63,230 nt of DNA from an uncultured Bacteroidales bacterium (GCA_903877385.1 CAIRDP010000059.1:1-63230), one strand, 5' to 3'; positions 53,811 to 63,159 are shown, counted from the first letter of the stretch. The notes: generated by a model from the sequence alone, not told the origin. Translations and numbers: made by a program.

Positions 53811-54803
53811 TCACCCCATCACCTTATACATCATCACATCGGCTATCAGTCCCAGCAGAAACATCAGTCCGAAGAGCCTGGTGAATTCAAAGGCATGGGC
53901 AACCAGGTATAAGGGCCAGGCATTTTTATCATAACCTTCGGGAGCTGCATCAGGCCTTGGCTTTAAAAAAACTTTCACTGTTTTAATCAGGCGGGGAATG
54001 GTCAGGAATACAACCAGCATGGAAGGACCCAGCTGCCGGGACACAACGAGCCAGAGGATCAGGATGTACTGAATTACCCAAAGCGATATGGTGAGGTATC
54101 TTGCTGTTTTTTCCCCTGTAATTACTGGCAGGGTCCTGATGCCTTTCAGAACATCCTGTTCCATCTTATCGGTATGCTTTCCAAGGAGCACCGTTGTCGG
54201 TCCGAGAGCATACACCAGGCTTACCATGGCAACCCAGTTATTCCATTGCCCGTGGGATACCACGAAATATGTTCCTCCCACCATCAGCGGCCCCCACACC
54301 AGGACTACCGAAAGTTCGCCCAGCCCGTAATATTTCAGGGGCCAGGTGTAAAACAGCAGGAAAAACAATCCTGCCCCTACAAGCCAGAGGGTGGCCCAGC
54401 CCGTCAGGCCGGTGATGACGAAACCTATGGCCAGGGCCATCATTCCTGAAACCACTATGTACCACAGGAAGCTGTTTTTCGACAAAAGCCCGTGTTCCAG
54501 GGGATGCGGACCATATTGGGCCCTGTAATAATTATTATGGTCTACGCCTTTTGAATAATCCACATAATCGTTAAGCAGGTTGTTCGTGGCATGGGCCAGC
54601 ACTATACCGAAAACCGCGAGGATGAAAATATCCCATGAGAAAGCCCCCGCGCGGTAGGCGAGAAGACCACCTATGACACCTGCCGTTGCAGTCATTACAA
54701 AAACTGCAGCCCTGCTGGCAATCAGCCAGCGCGATATGATGTCCAACCCGTTCCATTCTTCCCTGCTTATGCGCGGAATGACCCTCAGCGCCTTAATCCA
54801 CAT
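53811..54803 (-). CDS. UbiA-family prenyltransferase
   Basis: This is an integral membrane enzyme of 330 residues with about eight to nine hydrophobic segments. The first Asp-rich motif is NNLLNDYVDYSKGVD and the second is GKHTDKMEQDVLKG-x-RTLPVITG, both needed for prenyl diphosphate and Mg2+ binding. It may act in menaquinone or another prenylated lipid pathway (MenA-like is possible but not certain). It ends the mevalonate operon. I chose the ATG at 54803, which overlaps the mevalonate kinase stop by 11 nt; starts at 54812 and 54836 are possible. Confidence 0.82.
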   Translation of the reverse strand: MWIKALRVIPRISREEWNGLDIISRWLIASRAAVFVMTATAGVIGGLLAYRAGAFSWDIFILAVFGIVLAHATNNLLNDYVDYSKGVDHNNYYRAQYGPHPLEHGLLSKNSFLWYIVVSGMMALAIGFVITGLTGWATLWLVGAGLFFLLFYTWPLKYYGLGELSVVLVWGPLMVGGTYFVVSHGQWNNWVAMVSLVYALGPTTVLLGKHTDKMEQDVLKGIRTLPVITGEKTARYLTISLWVIQYILILWLVVSRQLGPSMLVVFLTIPRLIKTVKVFLKPRPDAAPEGYDKNAWPLYLVAHAFEFTRLFGLMFLLGLIADVMMYKVMG

Positions 54804-55773
54804 TGTTATCATGATATTGATGTTTTGGTTCAACACTAAATGTTTCCAGCCCTTCCTCTCTTAATAAAGCACAGGCTGCCGGCGGATCTTCCGAAAATCC
54901 CAGGATATATCCTCCCCCACCCGATCCGCATATCTTAAGTTTAAAACTGTTGCTTTTCAGACCCCGGGCCCAGGCCTTTCGAACATTCAGGGGGACAAGT
55001 CCCGGCATGTTCTTCAGCTGAAACTCCGAAAGTTCCTTCATGACCAGATTAAACCCTTGTTTGTCGCCCATCAGGAAAGCCCTGATACAGCTGTTATTCA
55101 AACTTTTCAAAGCATCCCCGGTTTCCCTGCCCTGGTTTTTGTTCCGGCCGTAAAATTCATTTAAAAAATCCCCGGCCAGCCGCCCTGTTGCGGCTTTCAA
55201 TCCCGTATTGATGAGAAATACCGAAGCTGCTGCATTCTCATTCTCAGGGATGCTTACTTCACTGATCTCCCCGTCCTCTTCGAGCAAAAGAGCCTGGTCC
55301 AGGTATGAGATCAGGGCATCAAACCCCGAGCTGCGGCCGTGGAACCAGGATTCCATTTCAATAAAAATGTTCCTGAGCGATCGCCAATTGCCCTTAGACT
55401 GTACCTCCCCCGGTTTTAAAGGGTTAAAGGCATAATTACCGTAGACAGCGGCACAGAGGGCGCCCGAACTTCCCAACCCGCTTTGCACGGGAATGTCCGA
55501 CTCAAGTGAAAGCCCGTTTTCAATATCCCTTCCCAGCCTCTGCAGGTCAAGCCGGGTTTGCAATTCCGGCTGGGTTCCCAGGTAATTTTGATAATACTGT
55601 TTGAGGATGTGGTTGCTCCAGGGATCCTGTGATTGCGTTTGTTTCGTGGTACCGCCCGCCGAAAGCCGGGCTTTAAAAGGCCTGTATGACATCCCCAGCG
55701 CCTGGGAACCCTCCATCAGCGAATATTCCCCGAACAGAAGTAACTTGGAATGGTAGTTGCGCCTTTTATTCAT
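54793..55773 (-). CDS. Mevalonate kinase-like GHMP kinase
   Basis: This enzyme probably phosphorylates mevalonate. The 326-residue GHMP-fold protein starts MNKRRNYHSKLLLFGEYSLMEGSQAL, with the ATP-binding motif SGLGSSGALCAAV (about 98-110), the SSGFDALISYLD segment, and the C-terminal KICGSGGGGYILGF. The first eight bases of its coding region overlap the end of the upstream fusion gene. Assignment to mevalonate over phosphomevalonate is by context: the neighbouring fusion carries the other GHMP kinase. Confidence 0.85.
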   Translation of the reverse strand: MNKRRNYHSKLLLFGEYSLMEGSQALGMSYRPFKARLSAGGTTKQTQSQDPWSNHILKQYYQNYLGTQPELQTRLDLQRLGRDIENGLSLESDIPVQSGLGSSGALCAAVYGNYAFNPLKPGEVQSKGNWRSLRNIFIEMESWFHGRSSGFDALISYLDQALLLEEDGEISEVSIPENENAAASVFLINTGLKAATGRLAGDFLNEFYGRNKNQGRETGDALKSLNNSCIRAFLMGDKQGFNLVMKELSEFQLKNMPGLVPLNVRKAWARGLKSNSFKLKICGSGGGGYILGFSEDPPAACALLREEGLETFSVEPKHQYHDNNVD

Positions 55774-57847
55774 CCCCGAACTGTTTTACTCCCCCCCTGA
55801 TACGAAACGGGCCCTGCCCGTATTGATCGGGAATGTAATAGCCATTACTGCAAAACTGCAGCAGCTCATCCCTGATAAAATCGCTTACCCTGTCAGAATA
55901 ATCCATGGGATATAAAAGATGAACATTGGGGCCGGCATCCAGGCTGAAACACAATGGCAGGCCTTTTTTCCTCTCAATCCTTATACGGTTCATGATCTGA
56001 AGCGAAGCGGGGAGGATCAGGATATTGCTGTTTGCCGACGTCATGAGGAGGGAATGCAGGCTTAGTGCCTCATTTTCGCAAACGCCGGCGAATTTCTCAA
56101 AATCGCCTGTATGCATTGCATCCAGGCATTCTTTCAGGTTAATGCCGGCCTGGGTGTACCTCGAGCCGGCGAACGGATGAGAGTCCATCAGGACATGCCC
56201 TTCCGAGCTGGAAACCTGTTTAGGCAGGGCGGATACTATGAGAATTGCATCCTGCAAACCCCTGAAACCGGCATGTATCCCCGAATGCAGCTTAACGGCC
56301 CATTCATCGGAGGAATGCGGCAGCAGCGGGGTTTCTCCCCAGAGGGCAAAACCTCCGTATACCGAGCGGCTTGCACTGCCCGAACCCATCCTTGATACGA
56401 ACGATGCCATCCGCAGAAACTCATCCTGCTCTGTTTCCCTGCCTGCGATCATCTGAGCCAGGTCGAGAAGGCAAAGCGCAAAAGCCGACATTCCCGAGGC
56501 GGAAGAAGCGATGCCCGCAGAAACAGGGAAGCTGTTGCCTGTTTCCACTTCAAAAGAATACCCCCCGAGCAGGGGAAAGAAGTTCTTAAGCCATACCAGA
56601 AGCTCCCTCATCCTGGGGAGAAAAGGATGGTCGGTTGCACCGTTAACCGTTCTGATGTCAAAGGGTTCGGGCCCTTTAACAGCCTTTACGATAGTTCTGG
56701 TCACCGACTTGCTCAATGTCATGCTGAGCGAAGGATTGGCAGGCAGCTGTATGCCCTTTTTCCCCCAGTATTTTATAAAAGCTATGTTCGAAGGGCTTTC
56801 CCAGGCAGCACTCAGAGTTTTGCCATTCGGCGTATGGGCCTGGCTGTTTCCCATAATACGCATCTCATCCCCGGGCCGGGGTTTTTCAATGCAAATCTCA
56901 TGATAGGTAAACACTTGCCTGATCCCGAATGCTTTAAGCCGCTCCCTTACCTCATCCGGCGACAGCCTGCTTACAAACATGGCAAAATCGCCTCCCCAGG
57001 CGCCCAGCGATTTTACCGCTCCCGGGAAGCCTGGAAAACTGAATGACAAAACATCGCGCTTAAGGATCTTCCCCAGGATCGCTTCATGTTCATCGACATA
57101 CCTGCATAATTCCTCAACCCGCTCGGCCTGGCAGATCCTGGCTGTAAGTTCTGTTATCCTTTTGATTTCCGCGGCCGAATACTTTGCCTCAGCCGAGAAT
57201 TTTTCAAGCTCGCTTAGTGTATCCTGCTTCCTGCCAAGGTAAGCGAAGTATGCATGATGCCTCAGTGCAGGCCCCGGGTTTGCAGGGGATACTATGGGCA
57301 TCCATCCGGTTTCCCCCGGAATAATCTGGTAGAATAAAGGCGAGGCAGAGGTGGCGCATGCGATGTCATAAGCCGAACCGGCAAAAAGGCTGCGGAACAA
57401 CTCAAACGCATCGGCTCCTGACCATTGGGCAATGAGGGAGATGAGGCTGGAACTGCTCCCAAGTCCCCATTCCAGGGGGTAATCCGCACTCACCCTTACA
57501 TTGTAGCCATAGCCCGGCCTGAGAAACCCCGGATTAAGTTCCCTGGCATTACGCAACAGCCTGGCCAGGAACCCGGCTGTTTCCTTATGCCCCTTAAGCC
57601 CGGCACGGGGAGAAACATCATTCAGAGTCTCAGTGTCAAATACCGCCCTGAACCAGACCCCTGAAGAATCCTCACTGGTCCAGTGTATTTCAAATCCGCA
57701 TATCGCTTCAAGCTCCAGTGTTTGTTTGAACAGCAGTGGAAGGGCTAAAGCCCTGGCTCCTGCAAGCACAAGATACTCCCCGCTTAACAGCAGTTTCCCA
57801 CTGGCTCTGAAACTTAGGTTTTCTTTGGGCTTCTGAGATATATTCAT
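55766..57847 (-). CDS. GHMP kinase (GYDIA type) - diphosphomevalonate decarboxylase fusion
   Basis: This is a 693-residue fusion. Residues 1-330 are a GHMP kinase of the Bacteroidota GYDIA group (FRASGKLLLSGEYLVLAGA, GLGSSSSLISL near 130, SAYDIACATS near 158), the best candidate here for phosphomevalonate kinase. Residues 345-690 are diphosphomevalonate decarboxylase, with WESPSNIAFIKYWGKKG, VSAGIASSASGMSAFAL and GSGSASRSVYGGF. The latter makes IPP, so two consecutive pathway steps would be joined. In other Bacteroidota these are usually separate neighbouring genes. There is no in-frame stop in the linker (about 330-345). Confidence 0.85.
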   Translation of the reverse strand: MNISQKPKENLSFRASGKLLLSGEYLVLAGARALALPLLFKQTLELEAICGFEIHWTSEDSSGVWFRAVFDTETLNDVSPRAGLKGHKETAGFLARLLRNARELNPGFLRPGYGYNVRVSADYPLEWGLGSSSSLISLIAQWSGADAFELFRSLFAGSAYDIACATSASPLFYQIIPGETGWMPIVSPANPGPALRHHAYFAYLGRKQDTLSELEKFSAEAKYSAAEIKRITELTARICQAERVEELCRYVDEHEAILGKILKRDVLSFSFPGFPGAVKSLGAWGGDFAMFVSRLSPDEVRERLKAFGIRQVFTYHEICIEKPRPGDEMRIMGNSQAHTPNGKTLSAAWESPSNIAFIKYWGKKGIQLPANPSLSMTLSKSVTRTIVKAVKGPEPFDIRTVNGATDHPFLPRMRELLVWLKNFFPLLGGYSFEVETGNSFPVSAGIASSASGMSAFALCLLDLAQMIAGRETEQDEFLRMASFVSRMGSGSASRSVYGGFALWGETPLLPHSSDEWAVKLHSGIHAGFRGLQDAILIVSALPKQVSSSEGHVLMDSHPFAGSRYTQAGINLKECLDAMHTGDFEKFAGVCENEALSLHSLLMTSANSNILILPASLQIMNRIRIERKKGLPLCFSLDAGPNVHLLYPMDYSDRVSDFIRDELLQFCSNGYYIPDQYGQGPFRIRGGVKQFGDE

Positions 57848-57857
57848 CGACCGGGTT

Positions 57858-59171
57858 TCAGCTGGATCTTATATCCATGAAATGTTTTACAGCATCAAAA
57901 CTGATCTTTTTTCCAGAAAAATATTCCTCTGCTTCGGTTCGCGTTAAAGGATCCGCATTCAGGGAATTCAGGATATTGGAGAGGTGCAGCTTCATATGCC
58001 CTTTCTGTATCCCTGTGGTGACCAGGCTTGTGAGGGCGGCGAAGTTACTCGAAAGCCCCACCGCCGCCACGATAGCCATCAGTTCTTTTGCGCTTGGATT
58101 TCCAAGTATCTCAAGCGCCAGCCGGGCAAGGGGATGCAGGTTGGTGATCCCTCCCACAGTACCTATGGCCAGCGGGATGGTGAGTGAGATCGTGAGCCTG
58201 CCTTCCTGTATATCACAGCTGCTGAGCGCCCGGTAAACCCCGTCTTTTGAAGCATAGGAATGCGCTGCTGCTTCGGCGGCCCTGTAATCGTTGCCCGTTG
58301 CCATAAGCACTGCATCTACCCCGTTCATGATCCCCTTGTTGTGTGTTGCGGCCCTGTACGGGTCCCCCCTGGCTATGGAATAAGCCAGTTGTATCTTTTC
58401 GGCAAATTCCTCAACCGTAAGTTTCAGGGCAAAGGGCTTCAGCTCTTCCACCGGGCATGAGGCTTCTATCGTGACCAGGCATTTTTCGGTGAAGTTGCTG
58501 AGGATCGACATGATATGCTGGTAGCGCCTTTCCTTTACATGGTTGTTCAGGGCCAGGTAAGCTTCCATCCCATCAGCCAGTTCTTCAAGGCAGGTGTTGA
58601 TGAAATTAGCACCCATCGAATTCACAGTATCCACTTCAAGTTCGAGCTTATACAGCTTCTCCATGATCTCCCGGCTGTCGATTAGCCTGAGTTCAAGAAC
58701 TCCACCTCCCCTTCTTTCCATGCTGGCCGTGGTCTTCCTCAGCCTGTCGAGAAGAAAAAAGCGGATATGGTCCCAGTTCCAGTTCAGGAAACGCGGATCG
58801 GTGAACCAGCGGAAATACACATGTCCCAGCTTTGCCGTGGATATTTGTTTCACCTTGAATCCTCCCCTCTCAGCCCAGAAACGTGCGGCATGAGAAGCAG
58901 CAGCAATGACCGAACTTTCTTCTATGGCCATGGGCACATGATATATCCTCCCGTCGACCATCACGTTCGGTGCTATCCCGAATGGCACGTGAAAACTGCT
59001 GATGGTGTTTTCGCTTAATTCAAGGAAACTCTTGCGGATGGCAGGATCGGTAGCAAGCCAGCCTTCCATTTCTTTCTCAGCCGGTTCTGGTCTCCGGCAC
59101 ATCGCTGCAATGCCATGGCGTTTCTCCCCTGCGCTGAGTTTCGAAAATCCTTTTATGATCTTTCCTTTCAT
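57858..59171 (-). CDS. mvaA: HMG-CoA reductase, class II
   Basis: This enzyme reduces 3-hydroxy-3-methylglutaryl-CoA to mevalonate (or runs in reverse in degradative relatives). The 437-residue product has the class II signatures ENTISSFHVPFGIAPN, the catalytic Glu in AIEESSVIAAASHAA, Lys in NKGIMNGVDAV and the C-terminal His in KGHMKLHLSN. Class II enzymes act in biosynthesis in many bacteria. It lies between fni (4-nt ATGA overlap) and the fusion gene (10-nt gap). HMG-CoA synthase is not in the window. Confidence 0.93.
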   Translation of the reverse strand: MKGKIIKGFSKLSAGEKRHGIAAMCRRPEPAEKEMEGWLATDPAIRKSFLELSENTISSFHVPFGIAPNVMVDGRIYHVPMAIEESSVIAAASHAARFWAERGGFKVKQISTAKLGHVYFRWFTDPRFLNWNWDHIRFFLLDRLRKTTASMERRGGGVLELRLIDSREIMEKLYKLELEVDTVNSMGANFINTCLEELADGMEAYLALNNHVKERRYQHIMSILSNFTEKCLVTIEASCPVEELKPFALKLTVEEFAEKIQLAYSIARGDPYRAATHNKGIMNGVDAVLMATGNDYRAAEAAAHSYASKDGVYRALSSCDIQEGRLTISLTIPLAIGTVGGITNLHPLARLALEILGNPSAKELMAIVAAVGLSSNFAALTSLVTTGIQKGHMKLHLSNILNSLNADPLTRTEAEEYFSGKKISFDAVKHFMDIRSS

Positions 59172-60169
59172 GCTTGTTCTTTTACCTGTAAAAATGCCCT
59201 GGCGAACCTGAGCCCGCTAATCTGTGCCGTAATGAACATCCGCAGGTCTTCATAATCGCCCCTGGCAACACTGAGGAAGTTTGAAGCCTGCCCGAAAATA
59301 CTTGGTAAAAGGCTCCTGGAAGTATGATAATACCCGTCGAGAAAATTCCGGATCCCTCCCGAAATAATGATCTGCCTGCAGGATATGGCGGCATTGTTCC
59401 TGACCAGCCCGTTAATTGTGTCAAGCATATCACCAGCTGTGTTTCCAAGCGTTGCAAGCTCACCGTAAAGCTGCCTCTGCCATGAAGTGCTCCTCGCCAG
59501 TTCGACTTTTGCGAAGTTAGTGCCACCGAAACCAGCAAGCTCAAAGGCCTCAATTGGCAGGCTCATGGCTTTGGCAATACTCACCGGCCCCATCCCCTGT
59601 CCAACTTCCTTCACTATCACCTTAAGCCTGCTCAACTCAAGAAATTCTCTTATTGTTTCAAAAGGGGTGTTTTTCAGAACATCCCCTTCAATCTGCAACC
59701 ATTCCTGCACCGGGTTCACGTGAATGATCAGTCCATCGGCCCTGAGACGGTCCACCAGCTCGACCAGCCTTGGCCAGCTGCCATCCATCAGCATGTCTTC
59801 AAGCTGCACAATCCCTAGGTTCGCATACAAAGGCAGCTCGTCGCCCACTATGCTCCGCATGTCAAAATCGGGAAGGTAAATATCGTTAGCCAGCAATATC
59901 CTGCATGAACCCAGTCCCATTCCCATGCCGAATTCATTGCATGCCCTGGCAAGATTTGTATTGATAGTCCTCGCAAGTGCCGTGCCCCCCGTCATGCTTG
60001 AAACCCACATGGGAACCCTCAGGGTCTTCCCGAGAAATGTAAACGGCAGAAGCTCCCCCAAACGGTGAGAGCCTGTCATAGGCTCATAGTTGAACCTGCG
60101 GTCAATCTCGCTCCCCGGAACCCGGGATGTAAAAGCTAATTCTATATGATCGGTTTTCCTGGCTTCCAT
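59168..60169 (-). CDS. fni: Type 2 isopentenyl-diphosphate delta-isomerase
   Basis: This FMN-dependent enzyme interconverts IPP and DMAPP. The 333-residue TIM-barrel protein has MSSMTGGTALARTINTNLA, GMGLGSCRILL, HVNPVQEWLQIEGD and VIVKEVGQGMGPVSIAKAM, with FMN-phosphate-binding GGIRNFLDGYY at the C-terminal side. It is the first gene of the leftward mevalonate operon, with a -7 element upstream. Confidence 0.94.
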   Translation of the reverse strand: MEARKTDHIELAFTSRVPGSEIDRRFNYEPMTGSHRLGELLPFTFLGKTLRVPMWVSSMTGGTALARTINTNLARACNEFGMGMGLGSCRILLANDIYLPDFDMRSIVGDELPLYANLGIVQLEDMLMDGSWPRLVELVDRLRADGLIIHVNPVQEWLQIEGDVLKNTPFETIREFLELSRLKVIVKEVGQGMGPVSIAKAMSLPIEAFELAGFGGTNFAKVELARSTSWQRQLYGELATLGNTAGDMLDTINGLVRNNAAISCRQIIISGGIRNFLDGYYHTSRSLLPSIFGQASNFLSVARGDYEDLRMFITAQISGLRFARAFLQVKEQA

Positions 60170-60298
60170 TAATTTCCATATTTCGCTTCAAACTCAGGTC
60201 AACAGGCATTGATCAGATGTAAACACTAAGCCCCAAACTCCATCGCTTCTCAAATCTCCCGTCATCAAATTCAACCCTGCATGGCTGAAAAAAGCATA

Positions 60299-60306
60299 CA
60301 AAGTTA
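60299..60306 (-). promoter_or_regulatory. -7 element for the mevalonate operon
   Basis: TAACTTTG on the minus strand matches TAnnTTTG and lies about 130 nt before fni. The -33 element is not recognisable. Confidence 0.45.
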
Positions 60307-60419
60307 AATTAATTCAGTCTAAATAAAATATTAATCATGAAAATTTACTGCGGATGTGACCTTCCCGGTTTTATGGGAATGACCTTCGGCTCAGGCAGTG
60401 ATGGACTGATACTGCCGGT

Positions 60420-61295
60420 TCAGCCCGAATGTGTTTGCTTGAATTCCTGGAGGGACTGCCCGCTGCCCGATTTGAAGAATTTGCTGAAATGCGAAGGATC
60501 GTCAAAGCCCAGCTCAAAAGCTATCTCCTTGCTGCTTTTATCGGTAAAGACCGCTGTTCGCTTGGCCTCAAGCAGTATGCGGTGCTGAATGAAATCCTTG
60601 GCCGGGTTGCCTATGTTCGATTTTATGACCTCATTCAGGTAGTTAGGGCTTACGTTTAGTGCCGAAGCATATTCCTTGACCTGGTGCCATTGTTGAAAAC
60701 GTGTTTCGACCAGGTTTTTGAACCGCTGCACCATCGATTTACCCACTTCAAGACTTTGGGTATTGGTACCCGGCATCAGGCTGCAATGCCCGTTGCATTC
60801 GATGAGGAATAGTTTAAGGTAGGCCCCTATGGTTTCATATTTCAGCTCCTGTTCCGATGCATAGGCTTCCTTCATCTGCCCGGCAAACAAAAGCAGGTTC
60901 TTCAGAATGGGGTCGTGCAGTGGCAATGCCGGAGTGTCGCTGCTGTCGCGGAACAGCCTCAGGTTTGATATAAAATCCTCCCGTATGCTGTTCTTCATCA
61001 GGAATTCAGGGGTAAATAAAATGACAAGTCCGGTAGTTTCAGGGCCCGAGATGATCTGGTGGACCTGCCTGGGGCTGACGAAAAAAATATGGTTTGGCAG
61101 TATGGGATATTCATTGAAATCAACCACATGCCTTCCCGATCCCCCGAAAGGCCAGATTACCGAATAGTAATTATGACGGTGGGGATCGTCGGCAATCCCC
61201 TTCTGGCGATCGGCAATCTCCTCCATGGTCCTCAGTACAAAGGATGCAGCGACCCCCTTATCAACCAGTTCTAAATTGTATATTTTATTCTGCAT
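60420..61295 (-). CDS. AraC-family transcriptional regulator
   Basis: The 291-residue regulator has an N-terminal cupin-like sensing domain (about 1-170, including the HRHNYYSV-like DPHRHNYYSVIW and HIFFVSPRQVHQI). A C-terminal AraC/XylS double helix-turn-helix follows (about 190-285), with LNVSPNYLNEVIKS, STKEIAFELGFDDPSHFSKFFK-type sequence (KEIAFELGFDDPSHFSKFFK) and GQSLQEF. The ligand is unknown. Neither flank is an obvious target; the mevalonate operon lies downstream on the same strand, so control of it cannot be claimed. Confidence 0.93.
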   Translation of the reverse strand: MQNKIYNLELVDKGVAASFVLRTMEEIADRQKGIADDPHRHNYYSVIWPFGGSGRHVVDFNEYPILPNHIFFVSPRQVHQIISGPETTGLVILFTPEFLMKNSIREDFISNLRLFRDSSDTPALPLHDPILKNLLLFAGQMKEAYASEQELKYETIGAYLKLFLIECNGHCSLMPGTNTQSLEVGKSMVQRFKNLVETRFQQWHQVKEYASALNVSPNYLNEVIKSNIGNPAKDFIQHRILLEAKRTAVFTDKSSKEIAFELGFDDPSHFSKFFKSGSGQSLQEFKQTHSG

Positions 61296-61356
61296 GTCTT
61301 AACTGAGTGCAAGGTAATAATTATTTAATTTTGGGTGGCCATTGCGCCTGCTCAGC

Positions 61357-61869
61357 TTATTTGGGGAAATTCAGGGTGTCAATTTTGAAAGTTACCGGTA
61401 CTACCAGGCTCACATCAACAGGCTTTCCCCCGTTCTCGGCAGGTTTCCACTTCGGCATCAGCTTCACAACCCGTACTGCTTCTTCGTCGCAACCCGCTCC
61501 TATTCCCCTCATGGCATCCACATTGGCTACCGATCCGTCGGCTTTGATCGTAAAGCCGACGTACACTTTTCCCTCCAGTTTCAGCTTCAGTGCCTTGGAT
61601 GGATACTTCAGGTTTTGCCTGATGAAAGTGAAAAGCTGGCTGGTCCCGCCAGGATATTCAGGTTGTTTCTCAACCTTGTTGTTTGATTTACCGGGATCCG
61701 TCGCAGTAGGCTCGGGGGGAGGTTTATGATGGCGGGGAGGAGGCAGCACCGGGGTTCCCGCCTGGGATTCATATTGGTTATACTGGTTGTACTGGGCCCA
61801 GGACTTAATACTGAAAGTATTTCCCGCGAAAAAGATCATCATGGCAATGATCATAGGTAAAGCTTTCAT
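61357..61869 (-). CDS. TonB C-terminal-domain protein
   Basis: The 170-residue exported protein has a signal (MKALPMIIAMMIFFAGNTFS), a Pro-rich linker (LPPPRHHKPPPEP) and a TonB C-terminal domain (about 80-170, LKYPSKALKLKLEGKVYVGFTIKADGSV). I chose the start at 61869 because the in-frame ATG at 61884 lies only 2 nt from the -7 box and would precede the transcript. It is too short to span the periplasm as a normal TonB and has no recognised ExbB/D partner nearby, so it may be a periplasmic TonB-like protein. Confidence 0.83.
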   Translation of the reverse strand: MKALPMIIAMMIFFAGNTFSIKSWAQYNQYNQYESQAGTPVLPPPRHHKPPPEPTATDPGKSNNKVEKQPEYPGGTSQLFTFIRQNLKYPSKALKLKLEGKVYVGFTIKADGSVANVDAMRGIGAGCDEEAVRVVKLMPKWKPAENGGKPVDVSLVVPVTFKIDTLNFPK

Positions 61870-61885
61870 ATCCTGATTTTTCATG

Positions 61886-61893
61886 CAAATTTA
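61886..61893 (-). promoter_or_regulatory. -7 element for the TonB-domain gene
   Basis: TAAATTTG on the minus strand matches TAnnTTTG. Its position decides in favour of the start at 61869. Confidence 0.45.
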
Positions 61894-61979
61894 ATACTAA
61901 ATGCGGGATACAGGTTTTTTTCAGAATTTGGTTTTTACTGCGGATTTCCTCAACTTTGAAAAGCCGAATTTAACGGGAC

Positions 61980-62657
61980 ATGAATATCTCGATCAAAAAA
62001 TTTTTCCGCGAAGGAATAAAGTGGAATGTCGTCTTCCTGTCTTCAGTAGTATTTACCGTCTTTGTCATCCCTGTTTTCCCGGCAAGCCTGCAAAAACTGC
62101 TTTATGATGCTTCGTTTACCCTGATATTTCTACTGGGATTTATCAATTCCGACAGGAAACATCCCGCCTTTCTTCCATTATCCATCAGCGCGATGGTGCT
62201 GATCTGGATTTCATCAAAATTTGATTTACCCCTCTTGTTTACTTTTTCATACTCCCTTAACATTCTGTTTTTTATCTTCGTAATAGCGGGGATGGTGAAA
62301 CATCTCATCGTATCGGAAACAGTTACACCCAGGCTTATTCTTGAAGCCATCATCATCTATCTCCTCATCGGCCTGATCTTTGCCATGATCATCAGCCTTA
62401 TCGACCATTTCGACTCCTCGGCCTTTAGTTTCCCGATCCACGACCTCAACACCAATATTGGCCGACTTAACGATTTCATCTATTATACCTTCATAACCTT
62501 ATCCACCACAGGTTATGGCGATATCATCCCCCTCAAGCCTTATTCGCGGTCCATCGCCATTTTTATCGCCATCACCGGGCAGATGTACATCGCTATAGTC
62601 ATTGCCATGCTGGTGGGCAAGTTTGCAGCCGGAAGGCAGTTCAGGAGCGAGGAATAG
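61980..62657 (+). CDS. Two-TM potassium-channel-like protein with extra N-terminal helices
   Basis: The 225-residue membrane protein has about six hydrophobic segments. The pore loop TLSTTGYGDIIPL (selectivity filter TTGYGD, near residues 178-187) lies between the last two, followed by the pore-lining helix IAIFIAITGQMYIAIVIAMLVG. The N-terminal segments (about 20-130) resemble those of bacterial ion-channel proteins annotated as potassium channel family. No cytoplasmic RCK or cyclic-nucleotide domain is present. It is divergent from the TonB-domain gene. Confidence 0.85.
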   Translation: MNISIKKFFREGIKWNVVFLSSVVFTVFVIPVFPASLQKLLYDASFTLIFLLGFINSDRKHPAFLPLSISAMVLIWISSKFDLPLLFTFSYSLNILFFIFVIAGMVKHLIVSETVTPRLILEAIIIYLLIGLIFAMIISLIDHFDSSAFSFPIHDLNTNIGRLNDFIYYTFITLSTTGYGDIIPLKPYSRSIAIFIAITGQMYIAIVIAMLVGKFAAGRQFRSEE

Positions 62658-62683
62658 GATCTATTACTGATGCTTTCAATTTT

Positions 62684-62718
62684 ATGACCCTATCCATAAG
62701 GTCATTTATCTTCAATTT
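62684..62718 (+). terminator. Weak terminator after the channel gene
   Basis: ATGACC (62684-62689) pairs with GGTCAT (62700-62705), followed by a T-rich stretch. The stem is short, so this is tentative. Confidence 0.3.
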
Positions 62719-62814
62719 TTTATACAGTTCCACCAAAGGTTAAACTGTGAGTATAAATGGGACCATTTTAAAAATTGCAAACGGGGAGGGAGGGCGTTTA
62801 TCGAAAAAGCCTAA

Positions 62815-63102
62815 TCACCTCAAGCAGAATTTACCTTGTTCCCAAACCCCGCAAGTATTCAATATTAAATCTTTGATCTCTATTAAATAGACATTGGGAA
62901 TTATACCAGCTTCTGTAACGAAATTTGGATAGAAACTGAGAATCTTACGATAACCTGTAATATGCTGGTTATCATCTGTAAAGTTAAAAATACGCCCGAC
63001 CGTATCAAATGTACATTCAAACCCAGGGAATGCATAGTATTGTGATGAATCATTAAAATATAGTCCAAGCCCAGGATCGCATTGAGCCCGGGAGATGTGC
63101 AA
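62815..63102 (-). pseudogene. Possible gene remnant of unknown function
   Basis: An open frame of 95 residues from a TTG codon (63102) contains a plausible globular sequence with a cysteine pair and many aromatics (CDPGLGLYFNDSS, GRIFNFTDDNQHITGYRK). It continues upstream in frame to a stop at about 63135 without an ATG. I recognise no family. It may be the 3' part of a degraded lipoprotein or secreted-protein gene, or a chance reading frame. Confidence 0.3.
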
Positions 63103-63143
63103 CTTTTTTTCTGTAAAATAATTAAGCCACGGTTAACTGTTTG

Positions 63144-63159
63144 ACACTCCGGGGAGTGT
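63144..63159. repeat. Small palindrome ACACTCC-GG-GGAGTGT
   Basis: A perfect 7-bp inverted repeat with a 2-nt centre, touching the larger palindrome that begins at 63159. Confidence 0.7.

Noticed and set aside
60337-60588. Small plus-strand gene of 83 residues
   Set aside because: Most of it is antisense to the C-terminal DNA-binding domain of the AraC regulator, with no supporting similarity.
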